NCBI GenBank assembly: GCA_025353165.1
Contig: JANXRE010000031.1
Coordinates: forward strand, 38,768-102,767
From: Acidobacteriota bacterium
GTDB taxonomy: Bacteria > Acidobacteriota > Terriglobia > Bryobacterales > Bryobacteraceae
Direction: 5' to 3'
Length of the DNA stretch: 64,000 nucleotides
Below, piece by piece: positions 27,239 through 36,883 of the stretch (positions are counted from its first letter, which is position 1; every line of letters starts with the position of its first letter). Under the pieces are notes generated by a model. The model saw only the letters and a list, made by a program, of their open reading frames with translations. It was not told the DNA's origin and did not search any database. The position numbers and the translations under genes are program-made.

Positions 27239-27512
27239 TGCTTAGCTGGAGTTAAGCTGACACTCAGCCGCCCTTGACCCCGCCCGGCCCGGATAGCATA
27301 AACCGCTATTCCGCTGATTTACCAATTAAGTAGTTGACGAAGGCCGAACAGGCCACAAGGAAGAACCGTCCGTCGTCCACGGTCGTCTCGTCCGACAATG
27401 CATGTCGGATTCCGTCTGCGTCGCTCATATACCCGTATATTTTTGAGGAGTACCCAGCTCCATCCTGGATGCCGACTTGCCCCAGTGCCGCGCTAAGATG
27501 CGGATTCCGGGG

Positions 27513-27582
27513 GATGGCGATCAGCGTTCCGAACTACGACCGTAATACCGATCGTTTTCAGTTCGGAACGCTGATCGCCATC
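27513..27582. repeat. Perfect 23-base inverted repeat with 24-base spacer
   Basis: The arm 27513-27535 is exactly complementary to 27560-27582; the spacer is 27536-27559. The stem core reads GGCGATCAGCGTTCCGAAC on the left. It lies in about 550 bases of non-coding DNA (27239-27795) between the disrupted TIGR03437 gene and tRNA-Arg. There is no T-run after it. I recognise neither a known REP element nor transposon ends. The rest of the interval shows nothing I can support. Confidence 0.85.
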
Positions 27583-27795
27583 ACTTCGGAACGACTGATC
27601 GACATCATCGGAATGCGCACTTAAGATTCGTGATATGGATAACTGTCCGTCCTGGGGCATGACGCCACAATTCGCGAAGCGATCAAACGAGCGAGAGCGG
27701 CTGCGGGCGGGCATAATTTTGGGCATACCCGACGAACATGAACCTCGGCCGCTACGCCTACGTGAGCCGCAAAACATTGGATTTATTATGTTTAG

Positions 27796-27872
<77 letters not shown>

Positions 27873-27908
27873 GCATGGGGAGGACCCCTCTAATATAACA
27901 AAGCCCCG

Positions 27909-30191
27909 CTACATTTTCGGCTGCTCGCGAAGGCCGATCTCGCTGATCACAATCGAGCCCTTCTCCCCCCGATCGAATCGGAACCGGATCGTTTTGAGCT
28001 TCGCTGGATCCAAGCCCTGCGCCGCGAAATCCCGCAGGGGCAGTTCGATGGTCTGCATCACCGGCTCCGCCGCCTTCTTGTAGGCCTGCTCGTCCAGGAA
28101 CGCGGACTTGAGAAACTGAGCCTTCAGCGGCGGCTGCAACACCCCAAAGCGGCTGAGCGGCAAGGCTGCGGTCTTCCCGGCGGAATCGGACAACTCCACC
28201 GTGAAGTCGACCGGCTCCGGGTCCTTTGGCGCGCTCTTCTTGTCCTTCTCTTTTCGTTCCTTCGCGTCCTTCGGGATTGCCGGATTGTCGTCCGTCGTGG
28301 AGAGTGCGATCGCCAGCACCGAGCGATCCCCTACACCCGCGTCCTCCGGAAATGAAATCGTATAGACAGGCACCGGAACAGGCTTCTCGGTCTTCCGGTT
28401 CCAACCCAGGAAGACTCCGTTCCGTTCGTGATCTCCGTCGCGGAACGGAATCCGGCCCTCTTTCCAGACGCTGAAGTTTTGTGCGGCCAGGCGGACCCCC
28501 GGCATCGTCGCCGTCGTGACATCCGCGTCTTCGCCGAAGGTGGCGACCCGCTTCCAGGTCGAATCCTCGTAACGGTTCACGCACAGCGCGTCCGGCAGCC
28601 ATTCGCGGCCCGCGCGCGCGTCGCGGAACAACGGCAGATACTCGCGGCGATCGTGGATCGTCGCCTCCAGAAACGCGCTGATATAAACGGAAGCGATCCG
28701 CCGCTGGTCGTCCGGCGGGAGAAGCGCCTTGGTGTTGACGAACCACCGGAACGGCCCATCGCCGGAATCGTAACGCCCCCACGACGTGTTGAACTGACCG
28801 TGATTGGCGCGATAGATGAACAGTTCCGACTTGAACCATTCGCCGGGACCGGTGAACTTGACGCGCTCGAACTGCTTGGATCCCATAAAACTCGATACGT
28901 CGGAATCGTGGCCGCCCTGGAGAACGAAGTAATTCACGTTCTCCAGGTTTCGCGGCGCGCCAGCGGGCTTGTATTGACCGTCGACGGGCGCAATGGCGAC
29001 TACGGACCGGATATTGAATCCGTAGGCGGGGAACTTGATCGTCGCGTCGTCCGGATAATACGCGAGCTTGTTGAAGAGCGCGGCCGTCGCTGCGGCCTCG
29101 CCCCCGCGCGAGTGCCCCATCAAAGCGATGTTGTTCAGATCGACTTTCCCAAAGAAAGGGTTACCGGCTTTCGCATTCCAGTCGCGCCAGAGCCGCAGAT
29201 GTTCAAGCAGCATCCAGCCGCGGGGCGCCTTCTCGCCCGGCGGGTCGCCCGACCAGGTGGCATTCAGGAAATTCTCGTCGATGGACGCCAGGATAAAGCC
29301 GCGGCTGGCGAGCAGTTCCCCGAGATACAGATAACCCGGGTCCGACCATTGCTCCATCTGGTGGTTGCCGTGAACGATCAGGACCAGCGGGAACGGGCCG
29401 GGTCCATCGGGATACCAGACGCGGGCGTTCAGCGGCGTCTTGTCGAAGCCGAATCCCCAATAGAGACGCCGGGCCTTGGCTCGCCAGCCCTTGTACTCTT
29501 TGAAAAACGCGGTGGCGTCCACCGACGTCTTGATGGCGACGTTGCGATACTCCACGCGCCATTTGTCGTTGCCGCTTCCGTAGGTCAGGGCCTTGACGGA
29601 ATAGGGCCCGGTCCGGCCGGGGTTGGCGGCCTGGATCATGACGGGTAGAGGACCCTGCGCCGTCCGCGGCTTGATGAGCGCTTCCGTCGTGCCATCGCTC
29701 ACCGCAAACGAAACGAAGCCAATGACGGCCGCCAGAGAAAGGACGAGCAGGGCGATCGTCACGATCTTTCTGGCGCGCGCTGTCTGGCCGAAACCGTGTC
29801 GCTGCGTCGCGATGGCCGCCCCCAGCGTAGCCGTCGCCAACACGACCATGAGGCCGAGCATTGTGCCGAACTCGGGCCCGACGCTCGCGATATAGACCGC
29901 GACAGACCCGATGAAGATCCCGGTGGTCCAACGCGGCAGTTTCCGGAACGCCGTCATCAGCAGCCAGACGAGCGCGGCGGAAAGGCCGGCGACGATCGCG
30001 CCCGCCACCAAGGCGAGAAACACATCGGGGATCGCTCCGAGTCCGGTGTGCACCGCCAAACCAAAAGCGATGACCCACACGGCGGCTCCGGCGAGCGCGC
30101 CGATGCGCACGCCGCGCGCCGCCTCCGGACCCGGGCGGATCGCGCGCCAAAACGAGACGATCGCGCCCCAGGCCATGCGGACCATTGCCAC
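27909..30191 (-). CDS. Membrane-anchored alpha/beta hydrolase, large
   Basis: The 760-residue protein has four or five transmembrane helices in residues about 28-170 (GALAGAAVWVIAFGLAV, DVFLALVAGAIVAGL, LGLMVVLATATLGAA, IVTIALLVLSLAAVIGF). The extracytoplasmic part contains an alpha/beta hydrolase: PLVLIVHGNHQM (oxyanion region), GHSRGGEAA for the nucleophile serine, and a histidine near RANHGQFN as the probable third triad member. A charged KERKEKDKKSAPKDP linker leads to a C-terminal beta domain (ISEIGL). Similar proteins are called platelet-activating-factor acetylhydrolase-like or dienelactone-like; the substrate is unknown. The start is a GTG (30189-30191) with in-frame ATGs just after. 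Confidence 0.78.
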   Translation of the reverse strand: MAMVRMAWGAIVSFWRAIRPGPEAARGVRIGALAGAAVWVIAFGLAVHTGLGAIPDVFLALVAGAIVAGLSAALVWLLMTAFRKLPRWTTGIFIGSVAVYIASVGPEFGTMLGLMVVLATATLGAAIATQRHGFGQTARARKIVTIALLVLSLAAVIGFVSFAVSDGTTEALIKPRTAQGPLPVMIQAANPGRTGPYSVKALTYGSGNDKWRVEYRNVAIKTSVDATAFFKEYKGWRAKARRLYWGFGFDKTPLNARVWYPDGPGPFPLVLIVHGNHQMEQWSDPGYLYLGELLASRGFILASIDENFLNATWSGDPPGEKAPRGWMLLEHLRLWRDWNAKAGNPFFGKVDLNNIALMGHSRGGEAAATAALFNKLAYYPDDATIKFPAYGFNIRSVVAIAPVDGQYKPAGAPRNLENVNYFVLQGGHDSDVSSFMGSKQFERVKFTGPGEWFKSELFIYRANHGQFNTSWGRYDSGDGPFRWFVNTKALLPPDDQRRIASVYISAFLEATIHDRREYLPLFRDARAGREWLPDALCVNRYEDSTWKRVATFGEDADVTTATMPGVRLAAQNFSVWKEGRIPFRDGDHERNGVFLGWNRKTEKPVPVPVYTISFPEDAGVGDRSVLAIALSTTDDNPAIPKDAKERKEKDKKSAPKDPEPVDFTVELSDSAGKTAALPLSRFGVLQPPLKAQFLKSAFLDEQAYKKAAEPVMQTIELPLRDFAAQGLDPAKLKTIRFRFDRGEKGSIVISEIGLREQPKM

Positions 30192-30203
30192 AGTATAGGC
30201 CCT

Positions 30204-31226
30204 CTACCTTGCCGCGGCCAGAAAACGCCGCACTTCGGTTGTCATCCTACCGGATTCGCAGGCCGTCGCCATGTGCCCGCAATCGCCGGTTAGAACGAGC
30301 GTTTCCGCGCCACTCAATTTTGCGAAATCGAGCGCGGGCTGGGGATTGACCATGTGGTCCTGCGCCGCTACGACAATCAGCATTCGCGCCTTCGCTGAGC
30401 GGGCGGCGTCCGCCATCGAGTCGCCGAACCCCGCGGCCACGTTCTGCGCCATCATGGCGCGAAGCTGGTACAGCCAATCGGTCGGATCCATCTGGCCGGA
30501 GCCGTCCGCTTCGGTTTTCCCGATGAACTCGGCATACGCGACCCGGTCCGTCTCTCTCGCGCGGTACGACGGTGTCGTCAGCGCCAGCGTATGAATATCG
30601 GCCAGCGCCCGCAAGGGCGGCCGTGATTGGTAGGCCCCGTTCTTCCAGTCCGCGTTCTCGAGGATCGCCTGCTCCTCGGTTCGCCACAGCATCAGGTCGT
30701 AGGAGGTTAAGCGCGGAGAGCCGACAATCGGAACGATACGATCCGCAAATTCGGGATACGACACCGCCCATTGAAACGCCTGCATCCCGCCCATCGAGAT
30801 GCCGACGACCGCATGCAGGCGATCGATGTGCAAGACCTCCTGAACGAGCCTGTGCTGGGCATCGACCATATCGCGAATCGTGAATTGCGGGAACGACATG
30901 CGCGGACGATGGCTATTCGAAGGCGACGGCGACAGCCCGTTTCCAAACGCGTCCACGGCGATCACGAAATACTTCGAAGAATCGACGAGGCCATTCGGCG
31001 CGATCAGGCCCGCGAGGTCCTTGGACGTCCCCGTAAACCAGGTGGGGAAGAGCACGGCATTCGACTTCGCGGAGTTGAGCGCGCCGAAGACGCGATAAGC
31101 GACCGTGCAGCCTCGAATGACGCCGCCCTTTTCGAGGGCGCATTCTCCTAAGGACGCGGTCTGAACGGCCGGCTGGGCGATCGTCGCCGCGGATATCAGC
31201 AGGAGTGAAGCGAACGCGTTTCTCAT
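30204..31226 (-). CDS. Exported MetX-like alpha/beta hydrolase
   Basis: The 340-residue protein begins at ATG 31224-31226 with a signal peptide (AFASLLLISAATIAQPAVQ). The catalytic domain resembles homoserine O-acetyltransferase (MetX): YRVFGALNSAKSN, LFPTWFTGTSKD, the nucleophile in GISMGGMQAFQWA, and GDCGHMA for the histidine. Real MetX is cytosolic; the export signal and sequence differences argue for a different acyl-transfer or hydrolase role. It is preceded by the divergent thioredoxin-like gene (42 bases apart) and followed 12 bases later by the large membrane hydrolase gene, so both hydrolases are probably co-transcribed. Confidence 0.8.
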   Translation of the reverse strand: MRNAFASLLLISAATIAQPAVQTASLGECALEKGGVIRGCTVAYRVFGALNSAKSNAVLFPTWFTGTSKDLAGLIAPNGLVDSSKYFVIAVDAFGNGLSPSPSNSHRPRMSFPQFTIRDMVDAQHRLVQEVLHIDRLHAVVGISMGGMQAFQWAVSYPEFADRIVPIVGSPRLTSYDLMLWRTEEQAILENADWKNGAYQSRPPLRALADIHTLALTTPSYRARETDRVAYAEFIGKTEADGSGQMDPTDWLYQLRAMMAQNVAAGFGDSMADAARSAKARMLIVVAAQDHMVNPQPALDFAKLSGAETLVLTGDCGHMATACESGRMTTEVRRFLAAAR

Positions 31227-31268
31227 CGGATTCCATGTTACCGGATTAAGCGCGATATCCTGGCGGTA

Positions 31269-31823
31269 ATGGCACACACAGAATCGACGATGCTCGCTTT
31301 AGGGACGCCGGCGCCCGATTTCCACCTGCCCGAGGTGACCACTGGGAAGACCGTCGCTCTCGATGATTTTCGCGGCAAGAAAGCGCTGCTGGTGATGTTC
31401 ATCTGCCGTCACTGTCCGTATGTGAGGCACGTGCAGAACGAGCTGTCTGAGCTAGGTAGGGATTACGCGGACGCCTCCCTCGCGATTGTCGCGATCTCCT
31501 CGAACGATGCCGCCGCCTATCCGGACGACGGGCCGGAAAGTTTGCGCGAGATGGCCGCGGAGCTTGTCTTCGTCTTCCCGTATTTATACGACGAAAGCCA
31601 GGAGGTCGCCCGCGCCTACGCCGCCGCGTGCACGCCCGACTTCTTCCTGTTCGATGGAGAACGGCGCCTGGTTTACCGGGGACAACTGGACGATAGCCGG
31701 CCCAGCAACGGGAAGCCTGTTACGGGGCTGGATCTGCGTTCCGCGATCGACGCCGTGCTCGCCGGGCGTCCAGTGGCGGAAACCCAGACGCCGAGTCTCG
31801 GCTGCAATATCAAGTGGCGGTAG
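31269..31823 (+). CDS. Thioredoxin-fold peroxiredoxin-like protein (AhpC/TSA)
   Basis: A 184-residue cytosolic protein of the AhpC/TSA-Redoxin superfamily: LGTPAPDFHLPEV at the start, LVMFICRHCPYVRHV holding the CxxC active site, AIVAISSNDAAAYPDD, and ATPDFFLF-like CTPDFFLFDGERRLVYRG with a Cys-Pro cis loop. Proteins with CRHCPYV are usually annotated as thioredoxin-family thiol oxidoreductases with unknown partners. The gene ends one base before the convergent FkbM methyltransferase gene. Confidence 0.88.
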   Translation: MAHTESTMLALGTPAPDFHLPEVTTGKTVALDDFRGKKALLVMFICRHCPYVRHVQNELSELGRDYADASLAIVAISSNDAAAYPDDGPESLREMAAELVFVFPYLYDESQEVARAYAAACTPDFFLFDGERRLVYRGQLDDSRPSNGKPVTGLDLRSAIDAVLAGRPVAETQTPSLGCNIKWR

Positions 31824-31824
31824 T

Positions 31825-32634
31825 CTACTGCGCGACCACGGCCTTGCGCACGGCCACGACGCCTTTCAAATCGCCGTATTCGAACGTCCTGGCGCAGGCG
31901 AATTGCCCCTGCGTGTCGCCTTCGAAATCTTCGATCGTATAGCCGTCATGCAGCTCGGCGATCAGCGCGCCGACCTTTCCGATCCACCCGCCGCAGTTGG
32001 CGAAAACGGCCTTCTCGGCGCCCTCCACGTCCACCTTCAGGAAGTCGATGCCGTCCCAGTTGGCCTGGCGCATGATTTCCGGCACGGTGATACACTCGAC
32101 CTTGATCGCCTCGCCGGTCATCCACGGCTGGCGAACCACGCTCGAACAGTCCGCTTCGCCGAGGTAGAACGTTGCCGTGCCCGGCCGGTCTGAAATCGCG
32201 GCGCCGATCACACGGCCCGGTATGCCACTCACCGCGAAGTTCTCCCGCAGGATCGGCAGGTTGCCCGGGAGCGCTTCGACGGCGACGATCTCAGCCTCGG
32301 GATGCATGGCGTGGAAGAAGACGCTGGCGGTTCCGATGTTCGCGCCCAGGTCGAGAATCCGCAGGGGCTTGGCGACCGGGACTTCATACTCGCGCCGGGC
32401 AAAGACCCCTGCCAGCAGGCGATAGTCCACCTCGTTCGATCGGATCACCACCGTAACCGGCCGGCCGTCGAAGGTGAAAGCTATTCTCAAGCGGACCACC
32501 GGCAGGAAAGGCAGCCTGGTGCGCGCGCGCTTCAGGTAGTTGGACAACAGGAGCTTGCAACGATTCGCCGGGTTGAGCTTCAACTGGCCGGCCAGTTCGC
32601 TAATTTCCTGGAATTTTTCGAGACGCTTGCCCAT
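31825..32634 (-). CDS. FkbM-family methyltransferase
   Basis: A 269-residue SAM-dependent O-methyltransferase of the FkbM type. Motif I is ILDLGANIGTASVFF, followed by IVAVEALPGNLP, and the family hallmark IDFLKVDVEGAEKAVF near the C-terminus. FkbM enzymes methylate hydroxyls on sugars or polyketides, and in such settings usually act on surface glycans. I chose the ATG at 32632-32634 (MGKRLEKFQEI); the frame is open further but that part has no family match. It is divergent from the GT-C-like gene 46 bases away. Confidence 0.88.
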   Translation of the reverse strand: MGKRLEKFQEISELAGQLKLNPANRCKLLLSNYLKRARTRLPFLPVVRLRIAFTFDGRPVTVVIRSNEVDYRLLAGVFARREYEVPVAKPLRILDLGANIGTASVFFHAMHPEAEIVAVEALPGNLPILRENFAVSGIPGRVIGAAISDRPGTATFYLGEADCSSVVRQPWMTGEAIKVECITVPEIMRQANWDGIDFLKVDVEGAEKAVFANCGGWIGKVGALIAELHDGYTIEDFEGDTQGQFACARTFEYGDLKGVVAVRKAVVAQ

Positions 32635-32680
32635 TCCTTCTGGGGTCAGTATACCGCTTGGATTCCGATATGCTGTTGGG

Positions 32681-34321
32681 GTGACTATAAGGGCGTTCCT
32701 GGGCGCCGCTGCGATTGTGCTGTACGGCACTCTCGCGTCGCTCGCAGTCGCAGGGAACTGGCCGCATCACGAGCTGATCGCCTCTTTCCTCCAGTCCGCT
32801 GCATTCCTTTTTATCCTGGCCTTCGCCGCGACGCGATCTCACGCGCTCCCGTGGAACCCGCCGCAACTCCAGGCCGCCGGCCGTTGGACAGCCACGGCCA
32901 TACTTCTTTTCCTGGCCTTGGCCAGCGTCTTGAGCTGGAACGTCGTCCGAGGCGTGACGAACCCCGACGAAAGCTCGTATCGTTTTCAGGCCCGCATTCT
33001 CGCCGCCGGAAGACTCGCGGCGGAACCTCCGACCGGCGCCCCGGTTCGACCTCTCGATGTGCCGGCGCCCTTGAAATACAATCAGCACATTCTCTGGAAA
33101 AACGGATGGTTCTCGAAATATCCGATCGGCTGGCCAATGCTGCTAGCGATTCCAGAGAGGTTCGGTTGGCCCGGGATTGTGAACCCCATGCTCGCCTCGG
33201 GGATTCTCGTTTGCGCCGCCGTTATCGCGCGATCTGCTTTTGGGCCAACCAGCGGCCTGCTGGCGGTCCTGATCGCCGTCCTGTCGCCCTACTTCCTGGC
33301 GCAATACGTGACGCGGATGTCGCACGCCGCCGCCGGCCTGTTGGTGGCCGGATCCTGCTTGCTGCTCCTGAAGGGCCTTCGGAGCGGCGGGCTGGTCCAC
33401 TTCGCGGCGATGTATCTTCCGATCGTCATCGCATTCCATGTGCGCCCCCTTACGGCCTTGATTGCGGGAACGGCTTTGACTCTCGGGGCGCTCTACTACC
33501 TCCGATTCAAACGGACGCTGGCGTTGAAGGTCCTCTTGATGGCGTGTCTAGCGGCGTGCGCCGCGGGCGGCTCCGTGCTCCTGTACAACCGCGCCTTTAC
33601 GGGAAGCGCGCTGGTTTCGCCTTACGCGCTGCAGCGGGGAGTGATCGTGCCTCTTGAAATCTCAGCTGCCTTGCCGCGCATGGCAAATAACCTGATGTCC
33701 GTTTGGAGGGTCTCCGGGCTGAAGACCGTTCTCTTCGCGTTCCCCGGTGTGTTCCTGCTCGCCGCTGCGGGCTTTTGGGCGCACAGAAACGATTCGCAGA
33801 CGGCCTGGGTTCTGATGTCCCTGTTCGCCGCTATCGTACTGGGCCACTTAGTGCAGTTCGAATCCTCCGGGTCGGTAATACCGGAACGTTATTGGTTCGA
33901 GGGTTACTTCGGAGTATGTATCCTGGCGGGCGAAGGATTACTGGTGGCGCTAAGAACGCTACGCCCATCGCGAAGAACCTTGGCCGCGGGCGCGTGCGCT
34001 CTCTCACTCATCCAGATGGAAATGACCGCGGCTGCCAGCCGGATTCTCGTGGCGAGAAGTTCACCTTCGGCCGCGGTCCGGACGATCGCCGAGACTTTCT
34101 CCGACTGTCAGTGTGTAGTGTTTCTGCGGGATTCACCTCCGCTGTTCTATGGCGCGCACCTGAACCGGAACGGGCCCGACTGGAAGAGCGCGGGCGCTTT
34201 TTACGCCGTGGATCCCGAACCGGAGCAGCGGAGTAGTTGGACCCGCACATTATCCCGCAATCGGTGGATCGTTGTCAGTTATGACCCGATCACGCAGGCG
34301 GGTGTGGTGGTGGCGAATTGA
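32681..34321 (+). CDS. Polytopic GT-C-like glycosyltransferase
   Basis: About 546 residues with roughly ten transmembrane helices. A periplasmic loop after the second or third helix carries TNPDESSYRFQARIL, in which the acidic pair after a transmembrane helix is typical of GT-C enzymes that transfer sugars from polyprenyl-phosphate carriers. A soluble domain of about 100 residues ends the protein (RTIAETFSDCQCVVFLRDS). The GTG at 32681 is the best start: it follows the divergent FkbM start and begins a hydrophobic helix (TIRAFLGAAAIVLYG). The TGA overlaps the next gene's possible TTG start. Donor and acceptor are unknown. Confidence 0.75.
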   Translation: MTIRAFLGAAAIVLYGTLASLAVAGNWPHHELIASFLQSAAFLFILAFAATRSHALPWNPPQLQAAGRWTATAILLFLALASVLSWNVVRGVTNPDESSYRFQARILAAGRLAAEPPTGAPVRPLDVPAPLKYNQHILWKNGWFSKYPIGWPMLLAIPERFGWPGIVNPMLASGILVCAAVIARSAFGPTSGLLAVLIAVLSPYFLAQYVTRMSHAAAGLLVAGSCLLLLKGLRSGGLVHFAAMYLPIVIAFHVRPLTALIAGTALTLGALYYLRFKRTLALKVLLMACLAACAAGGSVLLYNRAFTGSALVSPYALQRGVIVPLEISAALPRMANNLMSVWRVSGLKTVLFAFPGVFLLAAAGFWAHRNDSQTAWVLMSLFAAIVLGHLVQFESSGSVIPERYWFEGYFGVCILAGEGLLVALRTLRPSRRTLAAGACALSLIQMEMTAAASRILVARSSPSAAVRTIAETFSDCQCVVFLRDSPPLFYGAHLNRNGPDWKSAGAFYAVDPEPEQRSSWTRTLSRNRWIVVSYDPITQAGVVVAN

Positions 34322-35421
34322 GGGGTCACTCTTTCAGCGGAGTGCGCCTGGTTTCGATGTTGCTTTGCTGCTGGCCGGCGTTTGCGCAGGGCACGATGAT
34401 GATGCCCGCCCCGACCAAGTCGAACTACTGGTCGGTGAGCGGCCGCTTCGTCGGGGCGAAGCAGTGCGCGCTGTGCCATGCCGCCGAGTCCAGGAATTTC
34501 CACCACAACAGCATGTCGCGGGCCCTGGAACCCATGGAAACCTGCGCCATTCTGAGGGGCAATGTTCACTATGCCTGGAAGGACGCACGGTACTCGTATC
34601 TGATCACCAGAGTGGGGGATAAGGTCCTTTACCGGGTGACGGATGGAAAAGAGACGCAGGAGGTTCCCCTGCGTTACGCCTTCGGACAGGGCAAGGCCGG
34701 CCAGACGTATCTGTTCGAGGTCGACGGGGAGTTCTACGAAAGCCGTGTGAGTTACTACGAGAAGTTGAAGGGGCTCGACCTGACGGTAGGCGCGGCGAAT
34801 CGCCAGCCCACGGACCTGCGGACCGCGGCGGGGCGGCGCATCGACCGCGACGAGACCCGGGACTGCTTCGGCTGCCACACCACCGGCGCGCGAACCGGCG
34901 CGGCTTTTCAGTTGTCCAATTTCCAGGCCGGGATTCAATGCGAAAGCTGCCACGGACCGGGTGGCGCGCATGTGGATAGCATCCGGAACGGGCGCCCGGC
35001 GCCGGATTCAATCCGGAGCCTGAAGGGGATGGATCCCGAAGAAACGAGCGAAATGTGCGGCGTTTGCCACCGCACCTGGGAGGTGGTGATGATGGCAGGC
35101 CTCTCCGGCATAAACACCGTGCGGTTCCCGCCGTACCGCTTGAGCATCAGCAAGTGCTACTCGTTGCAGGATCGCCGCATCGCATGCACCGCCTGCCACA
35201 ACCCGCACGAGGGACTCGACGGCGACGACACGCACTACGACGTGAAGTGCACGGCCTGCCACAACCCGGCAAACACATCGATTGCGAAGAGGACCTGCCC
35301 GACCGGCAAACCGGGGTGCACTTCCTGCCATATGCCGCGCGTCGAGCCGCCGGAATCCCACCATGCCTTCCCCGACCACTGGATTCGAGTCGTCAAATCG
35401 AAGGACGAGAACCCGGGATAG
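34318..35421 (+). CDS. Exported multi-haem c-type cytochrome (seven CXXCH)
   Basis: A signal peptide (LVSMLLCCWPAFAQG) precedes seven haem-binding CXXCH motifs: CALCH, CFGCH, CESCH, CGVCH, CTACH twice and CTSCH. The C-terminus HMPRVEPPESHHAF and other histidines can supply distal ligands. The middle region (about residues 60-180) is a beta-rich domain found in acidobacterial 'tetratricopeptide/cytochrome c' proteins. Periplasmic electron transfer is expected. The start is TTG 34318 or GTG 34342; the latter gives a more compact signal peptide. The VWFA-related gene follows 22 bases later. Confidence 0.88.
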   Translation: MRGHSFSGVRLVSMLLCCWPAFAQGTMMMPAPTKSNYWSVSGRFVGAKQCALCHAAESRNFHHNSMSRALEPMETCAILRGNVHYAWKDARYSYLITRVGDKVLYRVTDGKETQEVPLRYAFGQGKAGQTYLFEVDGEFYESRVSYYEKLKGLDLTVGAANRQPTDLRTAAGRRIDRDETRDCFGCHTTGARTGAAFQLSNFQAGIQCESCHGPGGAHVDSIRNGRPAPDSIRSLKGMDPEETSEMCGVCHRTWEVVMMAGLSGINTVRFPPYRLSISKCYSLQDRRIACTACHNPHEGLDGDDTHYDVKCTACHNPANTSIAKRTCPTGKPGCTSCHMPRVEPPESHHAFPDHWIRVVKSKDENPG

Positions 35422-35443
35422 CATTTCGGATGAAAATAGGATT

Positions 35444-36880
35444 ATGTCGCTAACCGGAAAACTGTGTTGCAGCTTGTCATTCGCTGCCTTCGTGTTGATC
35501 GCCCAGAGCCAGGCCCCGCCCACCGACCCTACTATCGTTCGCTTGAACGTGATGGCGCTCGACAGCAACGGGCAGCCGGTAGCCGATTTGACCGCCGACG
35601 ATCTGAAGATCGCCGACCAGGGGAAGCCGCAGCTTATTTCGTTCTTCCGGCGAAGCGGCGCGCCTCAACCACCCGCGGCGCACGAGTATTCCAACAGCGC
35701 CGCTGCGGCGCACACTACTGCAATTCTCTTCGACCTGATGGCCCTGGGGCGTTCGGACCGGATTGATGCGGCAAAGAAGATCGGGCGCTCGCTGCAACAG
35801 CTCGAATCGGGCGATTCGATGTACCTATACGTGCTGTCGCTTGAGGGAACCCTCGTTCCGATCCATGCCCTGCAGCGCCAGCCGGGAGACACGGGGGCGG
35901 GAGACAAGACCTGGGTACAGCAGGTGGAGAAACAGCTCGATCAATCGATGCAGACTCTCAATCGGGCACGACCCGTGGGGATGTCGCAGGAAGACGCGGT
36001 CAAGAAAACCTACGTCGCACTGGAGACGCTCGGGACGCAACTGGCCGCCATTCCGGGCCGCCGGGACATCGTCTGGGTCACCAACGGAGTGCCGATGGTG
36101 TTCAACACCAAGGCGCCGTGCAATGGCGACTTCATCGACTGCGCGTTGTACATCGCGCACATCGCGGTGACTCTTGACAGGGCTGGCGTCGCGCTGAATC
36201 CGATCTCCTATACCAGTGGATTGGGTGTCGACACGACGCGCGACATGGAGTTGTTCGCCGGCCTGACCGGTGGCCGGGCCTTTTACGGCGAGGACATGCG
36301 GACCGTGCTGGCGAGCCTCGCGACGGCGGCGCGCGGCGCATACTTCGTCTCGTTCGATCCGCAGCGGGAGAACCTCGATTCGAAGTTCCACAAGCTGCGC
36401 GTGACCTCAGAGCGCAAGGGCGTCCGGATCCAGACCAGGCAACGTTACTACGCGATGCCGGATCAGCGGCCGCCGGCCGCGCTGGAGCAGGCGGCGCTGG
36501 TGTCGGCTTACAACGCCGCGTCCGATGTTTCCGATATTGGTCTTCGGGTGGCTGTAGCTCCCGGTCCGGCCGGCCCGAAGGCCCTGCATCTTCAGATTCG
36601 AATCGAACCGGCCGACCTGATGCTGGCCGAACAGGGCGATCGTTTCGACGGGCAGGTAACCGTGCTCATTGCCGACTACGGCGCAAACGGACCCGAGGGC
36701 GCTCCGGCGCCGTCCAGTTTTAATCTGCATTTGAACCGCGAGCAGCACGACAAGCTCATGAAGGAGGGCCTGCCGTTTCCCCAGGACCACCCGATCGGCG
36801 AGACGGTCCAGAAGATCCGGATTATCGTCTACGATCACAACTCGCGGGCGGTGGGATCGCTGACTGTCCCGGTGAGTTAG
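35444..36880 (+). CDS. VWFA-related secreted protein (acidobacterial TIGR03436 type)
   Basis: About 478 residues starting at ATG 35444 with a signal peptide (CCSLSFAAFVLIAQSQA). The beta domain VRLNVMALDSNGQPVADL-TADDLKI (conserved 'V-V-D-G-V-L-F' pattern) precedes a von Willebrand A-like fold: TTAILFDLMALGRSD carries the degenerate MIDAS start, DIVWVTNGVPM the second strand, and FAGLTGGRAFY, AYFVSFDP the later ones. Such proteins are expanded in Solibacter-type genomes; their ligand is unknown. The cytochrome gene upstream is probably co-transcribed. The convergent GH51 gene ends 3 bases away. Confidence 0.85.
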   Translation: MSLTGKLCCSLSFAAFVLIAQSQAPPTDPTIVRLNVMALDSNGQPVADLTADDLKIADQGKPQLISFFRRSGAPQPPAAHEYSNSAAAAHTTAILFDLMALGRSDRIDAAKKIGRSLQQLESGDSMYLYVLSLEGTLVPIHALQRQPGDTGAGDKTWVQQVEKQLDQSMQTLNRARPVGMSQEDAVKKTYVALETLGTQLAAIPGRRDIVWVTNGVPMVFNTKAPCNGDFIDCALYIAHIAVTLDRAGVALNPISYTSGLGVDTTRDMELFAGLTGGRAFYGEDMRTVLASLATAARGAYFVSFDPQRENLDSKFHKLRVTSERKGVRIQTRQRYYAMPDQRPPAALEQAALVSAYNAASDVSDIGLRVAVAPGPAGPKALHLQIRIEPADLMLAEQGDRFDGQVTVLIADYGANGPEGAPAPSSFNLHLNREQHDKLMKEGLPFPQDHPIGETVQKIRIIVYDHNSRAVGSLTVPVS

Positions 36881-36883
36881 TAG

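Noticed and set aside
27513..27582. Rho-independent terminator
   Set aside because: The spacer is 24 bases and there is no T-run, so it does not fit a terminator.
28428..29648. Long plus-strand open frame over the membrane hydrolase
   Set aside because: Antisense shadow of a gene with clear catalytic motifs and signal/membrane segments.
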